This document shows, in pieces, positions 9,654-18,521 of a stretch of DNA of 64,000 nucleotides. The stretch comes from Cohnella xylanilytica (lineage in GTDB: Bacteria; Bacillota; Bacilli; Paenibacillales; Paenibacillaceae), in NCBI RefSeq assembly GCF_014212175.1, contig NZ_JACJVR010000106.1, forward strand, positions 1 through 64,000. The letters run 5' to 3'. The notes beneath the pieces were generated by a model. It searched no databases and was not told the origin of the DNA. It was given only the letters and a program-made list of their open reading frames with translations. Position 1 is the stretch's first letter. Each line of letters begins with the position of its first letter. The translations under genes were made by a program, and so were the position numbers.

Positions 9654-11423
9654 ATGACGTATCTATGCAATCCCCTCAATATGGAATACAAATACCAGAT
9701 GATGGAACTAATGGGATCGCTGGTTGCTTATCGGGAAGCCGCGGACCCGACGCTGGTTCTGTTCCGAGGGAAGTATTATTTGTTCCCTTCGATGACGGCG
9801 GGGTTCTTGGCGAGCGACGATCTGACGGAGTGGACGTTCCACCCGCTCAAGGATGTGCCGATTTACGATTATGCCCCGGACGTACGGGTCATGGGAGAGT
9901 ATTTGTATTTCTCCGCTTCGGATAAATCCAAGAACGGCTCCTTCTACCGCACGAAAGACCCGATAGACGGCGGCTTCGAAGAGATCGAAGGGACGTTCTC
10001 CTTCTGGGATCCGAACCTGTTCGCGGACGATGACGGCAGAGTTTACTTCTACTGGGGATGCTCCAACCAAACGCCGATCTACGGAGTGGAGCTCCGACCG
10101 GAGGATATGAAGCCGCTGGGGGAACCGGTCGGCCTCATCTATCGCTCCGATACGACGGTCGGTTACGAACGGTCGGGGGAAAATCACGTTCCCAAATCGC
10201 CGGAGCAGATCGAAGAGATCGTTCGCAAGTTCGCGAGCAGCCGGCCCGACGCTTCGGAAGAGCTGTTGAATTCGATTCGCACGGCCGTCGGGAATGCCCC
10301 CTACATCGAGGGAGCCTGGATGGACAAGCATAACGGCAAGTACTACCTCCAATACGCGAGCCCCGGAACGGAATATAACATCTACTCCGACGGGGTCTAT
10401 GTGGGGGATTCGCCGTTAGGACCGTTCACGCTGGCGAACAATAATCCGTTCTCCTACAAGCCGGGCGGATTTATGCCCGGCGCCGGGCACGGATCGACCC
10501 TGCGGGATAAGCATGGCAACCTCTGGCATGCCTCCACCATGCGGATCAGCGTCAACCACATCTTCGAACGAAGGATCGGACTGTGGCCGGCAGGCTATGA
10601 CCAAGACGGAGAGCTGTTCTGCAACCAACGTTACGGAGACTGGCCGTATAAGCTTGAACAGGCTCGGATGGATCCATGGAGCGAGCCGGAGTGGATGCTG
10701 CTCTCGTTCGGCAAGCCGGCGAAGGCCTCCACCTTCGAAGAGGGGAACGACGCGTCGAGGGCGACGGACGAGAATGTTCAAACCTGGTGGAAGGCGGCGT
10801 CGAATGCGGCCGGAGAATGGCTTGAAGTCGATTTGACGCGGGAATTCGACGTCTACGCCGTTCAGATCAACTTCGCGGACGATCGGCTGCAGGCCGTTCT
10901 TCCCGAGGGAGCGGCGATGGAGAAAGGGAGATACATCGACCAACGCCGGCATTACACGAGATGGGTTCTCGAAGGCTCGGCCGACGGCAAGAACTATTTC
11001 GTCCTAGAGGACAAGTCGGACGCCGATACGGATTGGCCGCACGATCTCGTCGTCAAGGAAGAGGGAGTTAAGGCCCGGTACATCCGTTTGACGGTTAAGG
11101 AGCTTCCTTATAACCAGCGCGCCTGCGTCTCCGGCCTTCGAGTATTCGGCAAGGGGAAGGGCGAGCGGCCGAAGCCAGCCAGCGGAGTTCGAACGGAGCG
11201 GTTAAGCGAGCTGGACCTGTCGGTAACATGGGAGCGAAGCGACGCGGTCGGCTATAACGTACTCTGGGGATATGCGGCGGACAAGCTGTATCACAGCCAT
11301 ATGGTATTCGGCCGTCATGAGCTGACGATCAAAGCTTTGATCCAAGATCGGCCGGTCTATGTCCGAGTCGATGCGTTCAATGAATCGGGGATTGCCGAAG
11401 GCGAAGCGTTCCAAGCGATTTAG
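9654..11423 (+). CDS. Family 43 glycoside hydrolase with discoidin and Fn3-like domains
   Basis: A 589-aa protein starting with a five-bladed propeller of GH43 type. The usual triad is visible: D31 (AADPTLV, base), D119 (FWDPNLF, pKa modulator) and E219 (PYIEGAW, acid). Residues about 360-500 form an F5/8-type carbohydrate-binding sandwich (ASRATDENVQTWWKA), and the last 80 an Fn3-like unit. No signal peptide is seen, so it probably acts inside on imported arabinose- or xylose-containing oligosaccharides. It is 131 nt after the GH106-like gene and followed by a terminator, so it is likely the last gene of the operon. Confidence 0.87.
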   Translation: MTYLCNPLNMEYKYQMMELMGSLVAYREAADPTLVLFRGKYYLFPSMTAGFLASDDLTEWTFHPLKDVPIYDYAPDVRVMGEYLYFSASDKSKNGSFYRTKDPIDGGFEEIEGTFSFWDPNLFADDDGRVYFYWGCSNQTPIYGVELRPEDMKPLGEPVGLIYRSDTTVGYERSGENHVPKSPEQIEEIVRKFASSRPDASEELLNSIRTAVGNAPYIEGAWMDKHNGKYYLQYASPGTEYNIYSDGVYVGDSPLGPFTLANNNPFSYKPGGFMPGAGHGSTLRDKHGNLWHASTMRISVNHIFERRIGLWPAGYDQDGELFCNQRYGDWPYKLEQARMDPWSEPEWMLLSFGKPAKASTFEEGNDASRATDENVQTWWKAASNAAGEWLEVDLTREFDVYAVQINFADDRLQAVLPEGAAMEKGRYIDQRRHYTRWVLEGSADGKNYFVLEDKSDADTDWPHDLVVKEEGVKARYIRLTVKELPYNQRACVSGLRVFGKGKGERPKPASGVRTERLSELDLSVTWERSDAVGYNVLWGYAADKLYHSHMVFGRHELTIKALIQDRPVYVRVDAFNESGIAEGEAFQAI

Positions 11424-11467
11424 CGAAACGACGAAGAAATACGAAGCTTCATATATGCGTTCGATCA

Positions 11468-11497
11468 GGTCAACCCCTAAGTCGGGTTGGCCTTTTT
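11468..11497 (+). terminator. Rho-independent terminator closing the first glycan operon
   Basis: GGTCAACCC / GGGTTGGCC stem (one G-T pair) with a 7-nt loop, followed by TTTTT. Confidence 0.85.
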
Positions 11498-11520
11498 GCG
11501 GGTTGAGCCCGTTCGATTAA

Positions 11521-11551
11521 TGTTGTAAATGCAACAAAAATACAGTATTCT
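11521..11551 (+). promoter_or_regulatory. Promoter and candidate MarR operator
   Basis: TTGTAA (11523-11528), 17-nt spacer, TATTCT (11546-11551). A palindrome TGTTG-N6-CAACA (11521-11536) covers the -35 box, the position expected for autorepression by the MarR gene that follows. Confidence 0.7.
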
Positions 11552-11595
11552 TTTCTTACCCGCTTCAAATATCCAGGTTGATCGGAGCTGCATAG

Positions 11596-12048
11596 ATGAA
11601 GGAAGTTCTACGCGAGATCGGAATGATCGCCAGGGCGTTGGATTCGATCAGCAATATCGAATTTAAACAATACGACCTTACGAAGGGACAATACTTGTAT
11701 CTCGTGCGTATATGCGAACATCCGGGAATCATCCAGGAGAAGCTGGCCGAGATGATCAAGGTGGACCGTACGACGGCCGCACGCTCGATTCAGAAGCTCG
11801 AGGATAACGGCTTTATCGAGAAGAAGGACGATCCGCACAACAGAAAAATCAAGAAGCTGTTCCCGACGGAGAAAGGGAAGTCCGTGTACCCTGCTCTCAA
11901 AAGAGAACACGATTATTCCGAACGAGTCGCGCTGACCGGATTCTCGGAGAGCGAAGCGGAGATGCTTTATAACCTGCTGTACAGGGTTCGGACAAACGTC
12001 GAAAAAGACTGGGAGTTCGTCAAAAAGGGGAACAAGAGAAATTACTGA
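11596..12048 (+). CDS. MarR-family transcriptional regulator
   Basis: A 150-aa winged-helix protein: dimerisation helices at both ends and the central HTH QEKLAEMIKVDRTTAARSIQ followed by the wing KKDDPHNRKIKKLFPTEKG. GGAG lies about 10 nt upstream of ATG 11596. It probably represses its own promoter and the acetyltransferase 24 nt downstream. The effector is unknown; MarR proteins often respond to aromatic or oxidising compounds. Confidence 0.92.
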   Translation: MKEVLREIGMIARALDSISNIEFKQYDLTKGQYLYLVRICEHPGIIQEKLAEMIKVDRTTAARSIQKLEDNGFIEKKDDPHNRKIKKLFPTEKGKSVYPALKREHDYSERVALTGFSESEAEMLYNLLYRVRTNVEKDWEFVKKGNKRNY

Positions 12049-12588
<540 letters not shown>

Positions 12589-12641
12589 ACGATTAACGAA
12601 ACCCGGTATGACGCACAAAAAGGAAATCGCGCGATCGAACA

Positions 12642-12672
12642 AACGGACGCCGGCTTATCACCGACGTCCGTT
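12642..12672. terminator. Hairpin between convergent genes
   Basis: AACGGACGCCGG and CCGACGTCCGTT pair with one mismatch around CTTATCA. It lies between the acetyltransferase and the convergent MFS gene and may stop transcription from both sides; U-tracts are weak. Confidence 0.45.
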
Positions 12673-12678
12673 GCTCGA

Positions 12679-13927
12679 TTATGGCTCCATATCCGCATCA
12701 AGACGGCGCACCTTAGGGGAGGATAACGTCCACAGCGCTCCCGTTAACAGCAGGAGGCCGCTAGCGGCAAATAGGAAACCGATCTGCGACCCCGCGTCAT
12801 TGCCGAGCCAGGGCTTCTCCATCCATCGGTCCGCGAGAGGCCCGGTCACGAGGAAGGACAGGGGAGCCAGGAAGGCGCACAGCTGGCCGTAGGCCGCGAA
12901 CACTCTTCCTTGAAGAGCAAGCGGCGTTCTGCGCTGAAGAATGGAATTGAACAAGGCCCCGGTCATCGCCAGCGGCAGCATCAGCAGGAACAGGGACGCT
13001 CCCATCACTCCAACCTGCCGGCTCGTTCCGAGAACGATAAACATCAAGGAAGTGAGGACCGATCCGGCGAAGATGAACCTGATTTTATAACGGAAATGTC
13101 CCCACCACACGGCTGCCGCGGCGCCGGCCAAGGCTCCGGCGTTCATGACCGCGAGAAGCCAGGACATCGCATCCGTGCTTCCCGTTCGCTGCAGAAAATA
13201 AGGGATGGCGAGCTCAAGAGGCCCGTTGAGAATAAAATTCCACCATCCGAAATACAGAAACAGATACAGAAGCGGCTTCTGCTTCCAGAGGAACCGGTAG
13301 CTCTTGGACGGCCTCCGCCCATAGGCCGCTTCGATCCTCCCGCGATTCATCGCGCCTCATCTCCGGAAGCGCAAGAATAGCGATGCCCCCTGTTCCAAGC
13401 AGGAACGTGATCAGATCCGCGGCCAAAATTCCGGAGAGACCGGAAGTCTCGTACAGCATACCGGCTATGGAGGGGGCGATCACTCCCGCAAGCGGGAACA
13501 ACAGTTCCTTCAGCGAATTGATCCGATCCAGATCTTTGTCTTGCGCCATCAGCGGGGTCAAAGCGGACGTCGCCGAACTCTGAAGCGCCATAAACAATCC
13601 TTGAACGGCGGCGATCGCATAGAGGGGCCAAAGCGAACGAATGTCGCCGACAAGGCAGCCGACGAGCAGAGCCGCGCACGCCATCTGGCCCGTATCGCCG
13701 ACGAGGATTGCCGATTTGCGCTTCCAGCGGTCCGCCGCCATGCCGATCCAGTTACCGAAGAAGAAGAGGGGCAGCTCATTGAAGAACGATAAAAGCAATA
13801 GAGGGGTCGCTTGGCCTGTATCATGAAACAGCTTGATACCGACCGCGATGGAGGTCATGCGGCTTCCCAGCATGGAAAGTCCTTGCAGGCCGAAGAAAGA
13901 GTAAGGCAGTATGCGGGAACGGGTCAT
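12679..13927 (-). pseudogene. MFS transporter, frameshifted
   Basis: Two overlapping minus-strand frames together make one MFS protein of about 415 aa. The first (start ATG 13927 after AAAGGAG) holds helices 1-6, including GNWIGMAADRWKRKSAI, the family loop 2-3 signature region, and is meaningful to LALPEMRR near 13350. The second (readable from about 13350 to TGA 12679) holds helices 7-12 (PLLYLFLYFGWWNFI ... LLLLTGALWTL). The shift falls between about 13290 and 13360 and needs one base removed to restore the frame. The first frame runs on as Ser/Val/Glu-rich nonsense to 13214. An ATG at 13350 could start the second half, but split MFS halves are not known to work, so I call it broken or misread. 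Confidence 0.85.
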
Positions 13928-14122
13928 ATCGATTCTCCTTTAGTCGTTCTGAAGAGGAGAAGCTTTAGAGCCGCACGACGAATCAAAGCTCTGTCCATCG
14001 GACAGAACCTTCGACTTCATACGGATTCTAGCTTCGAATGCGGTTAAGCTTACCCTTCAGAACGAACAGCGAGGAGCATGCGCTATCGATTCCCCTTTAA
14101 CGGTCCGGTTTTTCGTGAATTC

Positions 14123-14152
14123 ATTCTATCATGCCGGAAAATCCCCATTCAA
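14123..14152 (-). promoter_or_regulatory. Promoter of the MFS gene
   Basis: On the minus strand TTGAAT (14147-14152), 18-nt spacer, TAGAAT (14123-14128), about 195 nt before the start codon. The rest of 13928-14286 shows no gene; it holds the long leader of the MFS gene and the 3' flank of the ArsR-type gene. Confidence 0.5.
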
Positions 14153-14286
14153 CCCAATTTTTGGTTTAGACACATCCGTCCAGCCCATAACGGTCTGAAT
14201 GATCGGATGCAATTGATCCTCGGCTCCGTCTCCTCAAATTCAAGTCGGCACAAATAATTCACTCAAACATTCGCGATCCGACTTTC

Positions 14287-15195
14287 TTAAGCGTCCTCAT
14301 ACTGGATGGCGACTTCGATATCTTGATCGTAGTTGCCGAACTGTCTGCCGAACAGACTGAGGCCGCCGCGGTTCTTGGCCGTATCGGGGGCGGAGATCCG
14401 GAAGCGGATGTCGGCTCCGAACGGGATCGGAACGTCGCGGATCGAGACGTCGGACATCCGCGTGCCGTCGATGTAGGCGCCATCGGGCTGGAGCCGGACC
14501 GTCTTCAACAGGCCGTACTGCGTGCCGTAATTCCACCAGTCGGGCGTATGAACGCCGCGGCGGCGGCCGAAGTCGCCGGGACAAGTCCAATAGCCGAGAC
14601 AAACTTCATTAAGGTGAAAATAAATATCGGACGGCCAGTTCTCGTTGAAGCCGGGGGCCTCCGAGCAGAGCTCGAGGGAGATCGAGATGCCGCGAGGCCG
14701 CTGATTCGACAGCAGGTAGTTCGGGATCCGGTATTCGACGTAACCGCTGCCGAACCAGAGATGGGAAGCCTTCATCCGCTCGGGATCGGAGAAGTAGCGC
14801 GGATCGTCGACCATGCCGATGATTTGCGAGCGGGAGGCGAGCCCGCAGGTCGGTTGGACCCGGTAGTCCGAATATTGCCCGATCGGAATGGACGTCGAGT
14901 AGCGATTCGCGACCGGCGGCGCGGGCGAGCGAAGCTGCAGCGTAACGGAATCGAGCTGCAGATGGCACACCTTCTGCCGGCCGCGAGTGCCGGAGAGGCT
15001 CTCCGTCCGGATAATGCCGACGTCTTCCAGCTTCTGGACGTGCTTGGTGACGATCGCGGAGGAGATTCCCAGCGCTTCGGCAAGTTCCTTGACGTTCATG
15101 GGGCGCTTGTCCAGCAGTTCGATCATGCGCACGCGGCTCTCGGACGCGAACGTTTCGAGCAGCTTCATCTGCTGCGTCGAGACTTGGATTTTCAT
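14287..15195 (-). CDS. ArsR-type winged-helix regulator with C-terminal beta-rich domain
   Basis: 302 aa. Residues 1-90 are an ArsR-like winged helix (ESRVRMIELLDKRPMNVKEL ... AEALGISSAIVTKHVQKLED). The remaining 210 residues are Trp/Tyr-rich and beta-like (HLWFGSGYVEYRIPNYLL, DIYFHLNEVCLGYWTCPGDF), a fusion seen in Paenibacillaceae regulators next to glycosidases; the extra part probably binds a sugar ligand. Metal-binding Cys pairs of metal-sensing ArsR proteins are absent. It lies downstream of the GH2 gene on the same strand, with its own promoter, and shares a sequence motif with it. Confidence 0.82.
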   Translation of the reverse strand: MKIQVSTQQMKLLETFASESRVRMIELLDKRPMNVKELAEALGISSAIVTKHVQKLEDVGIIRTESLSGTRGRQKVCHLQLDSVTLQLRSPAPPVANRYSTSIPIGQYSDYRVQPTCGLASRSQIIGMVDDPRYFSDPERMKASHLWFGSGYVEYRIPNYLLSNQRPRGISISLELCSEAPGFNENWPSDIYFHLNEVCLGYWTCPGDFGRRRGVHTPDWWNYGTQYGLLKTVRLQPDGAYIDGTRMSDVSIRDVPIPFGADIRFRISAPDTAKNRGGLSLFGRQFGNYDQDIEVAIQYEDA

Positions 15196-15235
15196 CGATG
15201 AACCTCACCGCTCTTGAACCGACATAGTTCTGATT

Positions 15236-15264
15236 ATTATATAACCGTAAAGTTAACGAATCAA
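15236..15264 (-). promoter_or_regulatory. Promoter of the ArsR-type gene with embedded operator candidate
   Basis: Minus strand TTGATT (15259-15264), 17-nt spacer, TATAAT (15236-15241). The 10-mer AGTTAACGAA (plus strand 15251-15260) covers the spacer and the edge of the -35 box and recurs before the GH2 gene. Confidence 0.65.
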
Positions 15265-15270
15265 CGATAA

Positions 15271-15314
15271 GAGGGTGTTCCGCTTGCCGTCCAACGACTC
15301 GGCGGGACACCCTC
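15271..15314 (-). terminator. Hairpin between GH2 gene and ArsR-type gene
   Basis: A 13-bp stem (GAGGGTGTTCCGC with GCGGGACACCCTC, one wobble) and an 18-nt loop. Read on the minus strand it ends the GH2 transcript; only a short T-run follows. Confidence 0.5.
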
Positions 15315-15334
15315 CAGCTCTAGATAATAGGTTA

Positions 15335-17092
15335 TCAGGCTTCATCCTCGATCGCGGCGCGTCTGCCGTTAACGGCCTTCAGCCAGGCGAGGTCGAACTT
15401 CGGCCGCCGGTCGTACGTGTACAAGCCGTTGACCTCCTGTTCGATATCGTAAAGCTGCGTGTAACAGAACCCGAACATGTTCGGATTGTCGAGGAGCGCG
15501 TTCGTTAGCCCTTCGTATCTCTCCATGAATTCCTCCGCGCTCTTCGGCCGTTCGCCGTAACCCCAGCCCTTCTCGGACGATCGCTCGGGATCCCACCAGA
15601 TACCGCCGTACTCGCTGACGAAGTAGGGCTGGCCGGAGTAGGACTGCCGTTCGGGGAACGACACCCAAGGCTCGCCGCCTTCCGCCAGCGGCTGGTACCG
15701 CGCCCGGAACTTCTCCGGATTCTGATCGTAGTCATGGACGTCGAAAATATCGGTCGCGACATGGAAGTTGCCGCTCGTGTCGATCACCGGACGCGTAGGA
15801 TCGAGCGCGCGGGTGGCCTCGTAGACGATCCGCAGCACCTCGTCGTCCTGGCGGGTGCCGCGGGACGAATCCCACGTCTCGTTGAACGGGCACCAGCCGA
15901 CGAGACTCGGGTGGTTGAAGTCGCGTTCGACGCCTTCGATCCATTCCGGCAGGAATCTCGCCAGCCCGGCGGCGGTCGTAATGTCGAGACCCCAGTTGGC
16001 ATGCTCGCCCCAGACGAGATAGCCGAGCCGGTCGGCCCAATAGAGGAAGCGCGGCTCGAACATCTTCTCGTGCAGGCGGGCGCCGTTGAAGCCGGCAGCG
16101 AGCGACAATTCGATATCCCGCTTCAGCGCTTCGTCCGTCGGAGCCGTGTAGATGCCGTCCGGGTAGAAGCCTTGATCGAGCACGAGCCGCTGGAACACCG
16201 AGCGGCCGTTAATCCGGAACGCCATGCCGTCCAGCCGGAGCGAACGCAGCCCGAAGTAGGAGCCGGCGGCGTCGACGGTCTCTCCGTCCCGGACGAGCTC
16301 GAGCCGCAAGTCGTACAGAGCCGGGGCTCCCGGGTGCCATAGATGCTTCTCGGACAGGGGAACGGAGAGCGAGACGGACCGCGAACCGATGCGAACCGTC
16401 CGTTCGCCGGCGGCTCTGCCCTCGTAGGATGCGGCGACCCGAAGCGAGAGGCCGGCCGTCTGGCCTTCGACGACGGCGCTCACATGCAGGCAGTCGTTGT
16501 CGGGGTCCGGAATCAGACGGAACGAAGCGATGCGCGTCCTCGGCACGAGCTCAAGCCACACGGTCTGCCAGATGCCGGTCGTTCGCGTGTAGTCGCACCC
16601 TTGCGAATGGTACGAGCCGCTCTGCTTGCCTCGCGGCTGCAGGCCGGAGCGGACGTCGTCCTCCGCGTAGACGGTAACGACGTTGTCGCCTTCGCGCAGC
16701 GCATGGCTGATCGGGAAGGAGAACGAGCTGTAGCCGCCGCGATGCCGGCCGACGGAGATCTCGTTCACCCACACCTCCGTCTCGTAATCGACCGCGCCGA
16801 AGTGGAGCAGCACTTCGCCTTGCTCCCATCCGGCGGGAAGCGAGAAGCTGCGTTTGTACCATACCGCGGCCATGAAGTCCGTATGTCCGATGCCGGACAG
16901 CCTGCTCTCCGGGCAGAACGGCACGAGAATCTTCCGCCCGAGCGAGGCGTCCGGCGTTTGAAGTCCTCTTTCTTTGCCGCTGCGCGATGGGTCGATCTCG
17001 AATTGCCATTCGCCGTTCAGGTTAATCCAAGAATCGCGAACGAATTGAGGGCGCGGATGTTCCGGCCGTGGGATGGAAGGCGATTGAGGCAC
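15335..17092 (-). CDS. Family 2 glycoside hydrolase (beta-galactosidase/glucuronidase-like)
   Basis: 585 aa from GTG 17092, chosen because GGAGG sits 9 nt upstream; an in-frame ATG at 17131 has no such site. Domains: N-terminal sugar-binding sandwich (SWINLNGEWQFEID, VDYETEVWVNEISVGRHRGGY), Ig-like domain, and TIM barrel. Acid/base E405 is in CPFNETWD and nucleophile E494 in FVSEYGGIWW. There is no signal peptide, so it acts inside the cell. The short length is typical of the compact GH2 group of Paenibacillaceae rather than LacZ. Substrate unknown. Likely repressed or controlled by the adjacent ArsR-type protein through AGTTAACGAA. Confidence 0.9.
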   Translation of the reverse strand: MPQSPSIPRPEHPRPQFVRDSWINLNGEWQFEIDPSRSGKERGLQTPDASLGRKILVPFCPESRLSGIGHTDFMAAVWYKRSFSLPAGWEQGEVLLHFGAVDYETEVWVNEISVGRHRGGYSSFSFPISHALREGDNVVTVYAEDDVRSGLQPRGKQSGSYHSQGCDYTRTTGIWQTVWLELVPRTRIASFRLIPDPDNDCLHVSAVVEGQTAGLSLRVAASYEGRAAGERTVRIGSRSVSLSVPLSEKHLWHPGAPALYDLRLELVRDGETVDAAGSYFGLRSLRLDGMAFRINGRSVFQRLVLDQGFYPDGIYTAPTDEALKRDIELSLAAGFNGARLHEKMFEPRFLYWADRLGYLVWGEHANWGLDITTAAGLARFLPEWIEGVERDFNHPSLVGWCPFNETWDSSRGTRQDDEVLRIVYEATRALDPTRPVIDTSGNFHVATDIFDVHDYDQNPEKFRARYQPLAEGGEPWVSFPERQSYSGQPYFVSEYGGIWWDPERSSEKGWGYGERPKSAEEFMERYEGLTNALLDNPNMFGFCYTQLYDIEQEVNGLYTYDRRPKFDLAWLKAVNGRRAAIEDEA

Positions 17093-17108
17093 GGGTGAAT
17101 TCCTCCAT

Positions 17109-17180
17109 TTCGTTAACTTAATAATTAACAAATAAACTTTATGGCAAACCTTTTATAAACCATAATCGGGGCGAAGTCAA
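17109..17180 (-). promoter_or_regulatory. Promoter of the GH2 gene and operator candidate
   Basis: Minus strand TTGACT (17175-17180), 17-nt spacer, TATAAA (17152-17157). Between the expected start of transcription and the ribosome-binding site lies the AGTTAACGAA motif (plus-strand 17109-17118 as TTCGTTAACT) within an AT-rich stretch. Confidence 0.65.
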
Positions 17181-17215
17181 CGATTAAACCGGTTCGTTGA
17201 GGAATAAACCGGAGG

Positions 17216-17600
17216 TTGAAGGTTTTTTCCTCGATTCCTTATACTAAGGAGTATCCAGGGAGACTTCCGTCATGCGGAGAGTGGAGGCCATGGAACGATT
17301 CGGATCGACCCGGAGAAAATGAAAGCGGCCGAAGCGGCCCATGGACAGGCCGAAAAAACGGCTCCGTTATTGGCTATTTAGCCACTCCGGCAGCCGACTA
17401 TATGAAGTGGCCGTCTTCACGGTTACGGACGACGCCAGGGTGACGCTGTATTCGGAGCCTCGCGGAAGCAGGCACGATTAAGCAGGTCGAAGGCCCGTGG
17501 ACGGTGGAGGAACGGATCGAGACCGTTCCCTGGACTCTGCTGAAGGATTATGTCTCCGTTGTAATTGAATCCTTGGTGAGCGACAAGCCTTCAAAGATAG
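17216..17600 (+). pseudogene. Unrecognised decayed coding stretch
   Basis: In this otherwise empty 645-nt interval, short protein-like pieces appear in shifting plus-strand frames: TIRIDPEKMKAAEAAHG, then RLYEVAVFTVTDDARVTLYS, then AGTIKQVEGPWTVEERIETV and WTLLKDYVSVVIESLVSDK. They keep the local GC level and codon style, and a plus-strand terminator follows at 17614. I do not recognise the family. No single open frame or clear start covers them. A relic with two frame changes is the best reading; chance is possible. Confidence 0.35.
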
Positions 17601-17613
17601 ATAGAGAGATAGA

Positions 17614-17638
17614 GGGTCCGGTTCAAAGGCCCTTTTTT
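17614..17638 (+). terminator. Terminator after the decayed stretch
   Basis: GGGTC / GGCCC stem with a 9-nt loop followed by TTTTTT. It supports a former plus-strand gene just upstream. Confidence 0.6.
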
Positions 17639-17639
17639 C

Positions 17640-17684
17640 TCTGTAGAGTAAAGGGCCGGAACCCCCAGCCCTTTACTCTACAGA
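17640..17684. repeat. Perfect 17-bp inverted repeat
   Basis: TCTGTAGAGTAAAGGGC-type arms: 17640-17656 pairs without mismatch with 17668-17684 around an 11-nt loop. There is no U-tract on either side. The inner part (AAAGGGCCGGAACC, 17650-17663) can also pair with GGTTCAAAGGCCC upstream (17620-17632), so two exclusive folds exist. Confidence 0.75.
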
Positions 17685-17704
17685 TATTTAAATGGGCTTC
17701 TGAC

Positions 17705-17732
17705 GCTAAATAGCGACTCTTGAATTCGTTAG
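17705..17732 (+). repeat. Dispersed intergenic repeat, family B, copy 1
   Basis: TAAATAGCGACTCTTGAATT followed by CGTTAG, a variant of the element found at 48831, 48881 and 50187. It lies 6 nt outside the end of the GbsR-type gene. Confidence 0.6.
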
Positions 17733-17737
17733 AGAGC

Positions 17738-18304
17738 TCAATCCCCTCTAGCTTCGTCCTCGGCATTCTCGAAGAATACCCCCGCCCGAAGATCGTTCAC
17801 GAACCGCTGAAGCCAGTCGTAGTAAGAGACGGCGTGCTTCAGCTTGTGCAGATCCCGGAGGCAGAGCTTGCGCTCGTCGTCCGGCGTGGCGGCGTCGAGG
17901 ATAACCTCGGACAGCTCCGGGATGGCGGCGTCGAGAGCGCGGCGCATGACGTCGATCTCCCGCTGCAGCTTGGCGGCGAAGAAGTTCCGGAACGTCTGGA
18001 AGAAGTCCGTCTCGGCTGCGTACAAGTCCTTCCGCTCGTCCTTCTCCTTGAGCTTGGTCACCATCTTCGTATCCAGGAGCGAACGAACCGCGTAGCTCAT
18101 ATTGCTTTTGCTCATATTCATGAAGCTTTGCATCTCTTCGAGCGTCATCGGCCGATCCTCGAAGTACATAATCCCGTAGAGCTGCCCGAACGTGTAGTTG
18201 GCGCCGTACAAATCCATCGTCTCCGCGATCGCGTCGATCACGGGAAGGCGGAGCGCTTCGCGGCGCGTTGCCGGTTCCTTCAGGCTGCTGCTGGCCTTCT
18301 TCAC
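17738..18304 (-). CDS. GbsR/MarR-family transcriptional regulator
   Basis: 188 aa, matching the GbsR/OpcR group that controls glycine betaine uptake and choline use in Bacillus: N-terminal RREALRLPVIDAIAETMDLYG, winged helix MTLEEMQSFMNMSKSNMSYAVR and LLDTKMVTKLKEKDERKDLY, C-terminal dimerisation helices. Start GTG 18304 follows GGGGGG. It is divergent from the ugp-like importer whose first gene starts at 18522, so it may control that operon. Whether the signal is a quaternary ammonium compound here is inference from the family only. Confidence 0.85.
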   Translation of the reverse strand: MKKASSSLKEPATRREALRLPVIDAIAETMDLYGANYTFGQLYGIMYFEDRPMTLEEMQSFMNMSKSNMSYAVRSLLDTKMVTKLKEKDERKDLYAAETDFFQTFRNFFAAKLQREIDVMRRALDAAIPELSEVILDAATPDDERKLCLRDLHKLKHAVSYYDWLQRFVNDLRAGVFFENAEDEARGD

Positions 18305-18521
18305 GAATATCCCCCCAAGCGTTGTCCGGCTTCCGCCAAGTCGACCATCGACCTTATTTTACAAAAAATTAATTCTCGCATGATCAAGCTTTAACCATCC
18401 AAACCCCAAATGAACGTACAATAATTTTTGAACACAGAGCCGAATCGATGGAAATCAAGCTCTATTATACCCACTATTAAGATATTTTTGAACGATCCTA
18501 AGGAGGATTTAAGAAGAAAAC

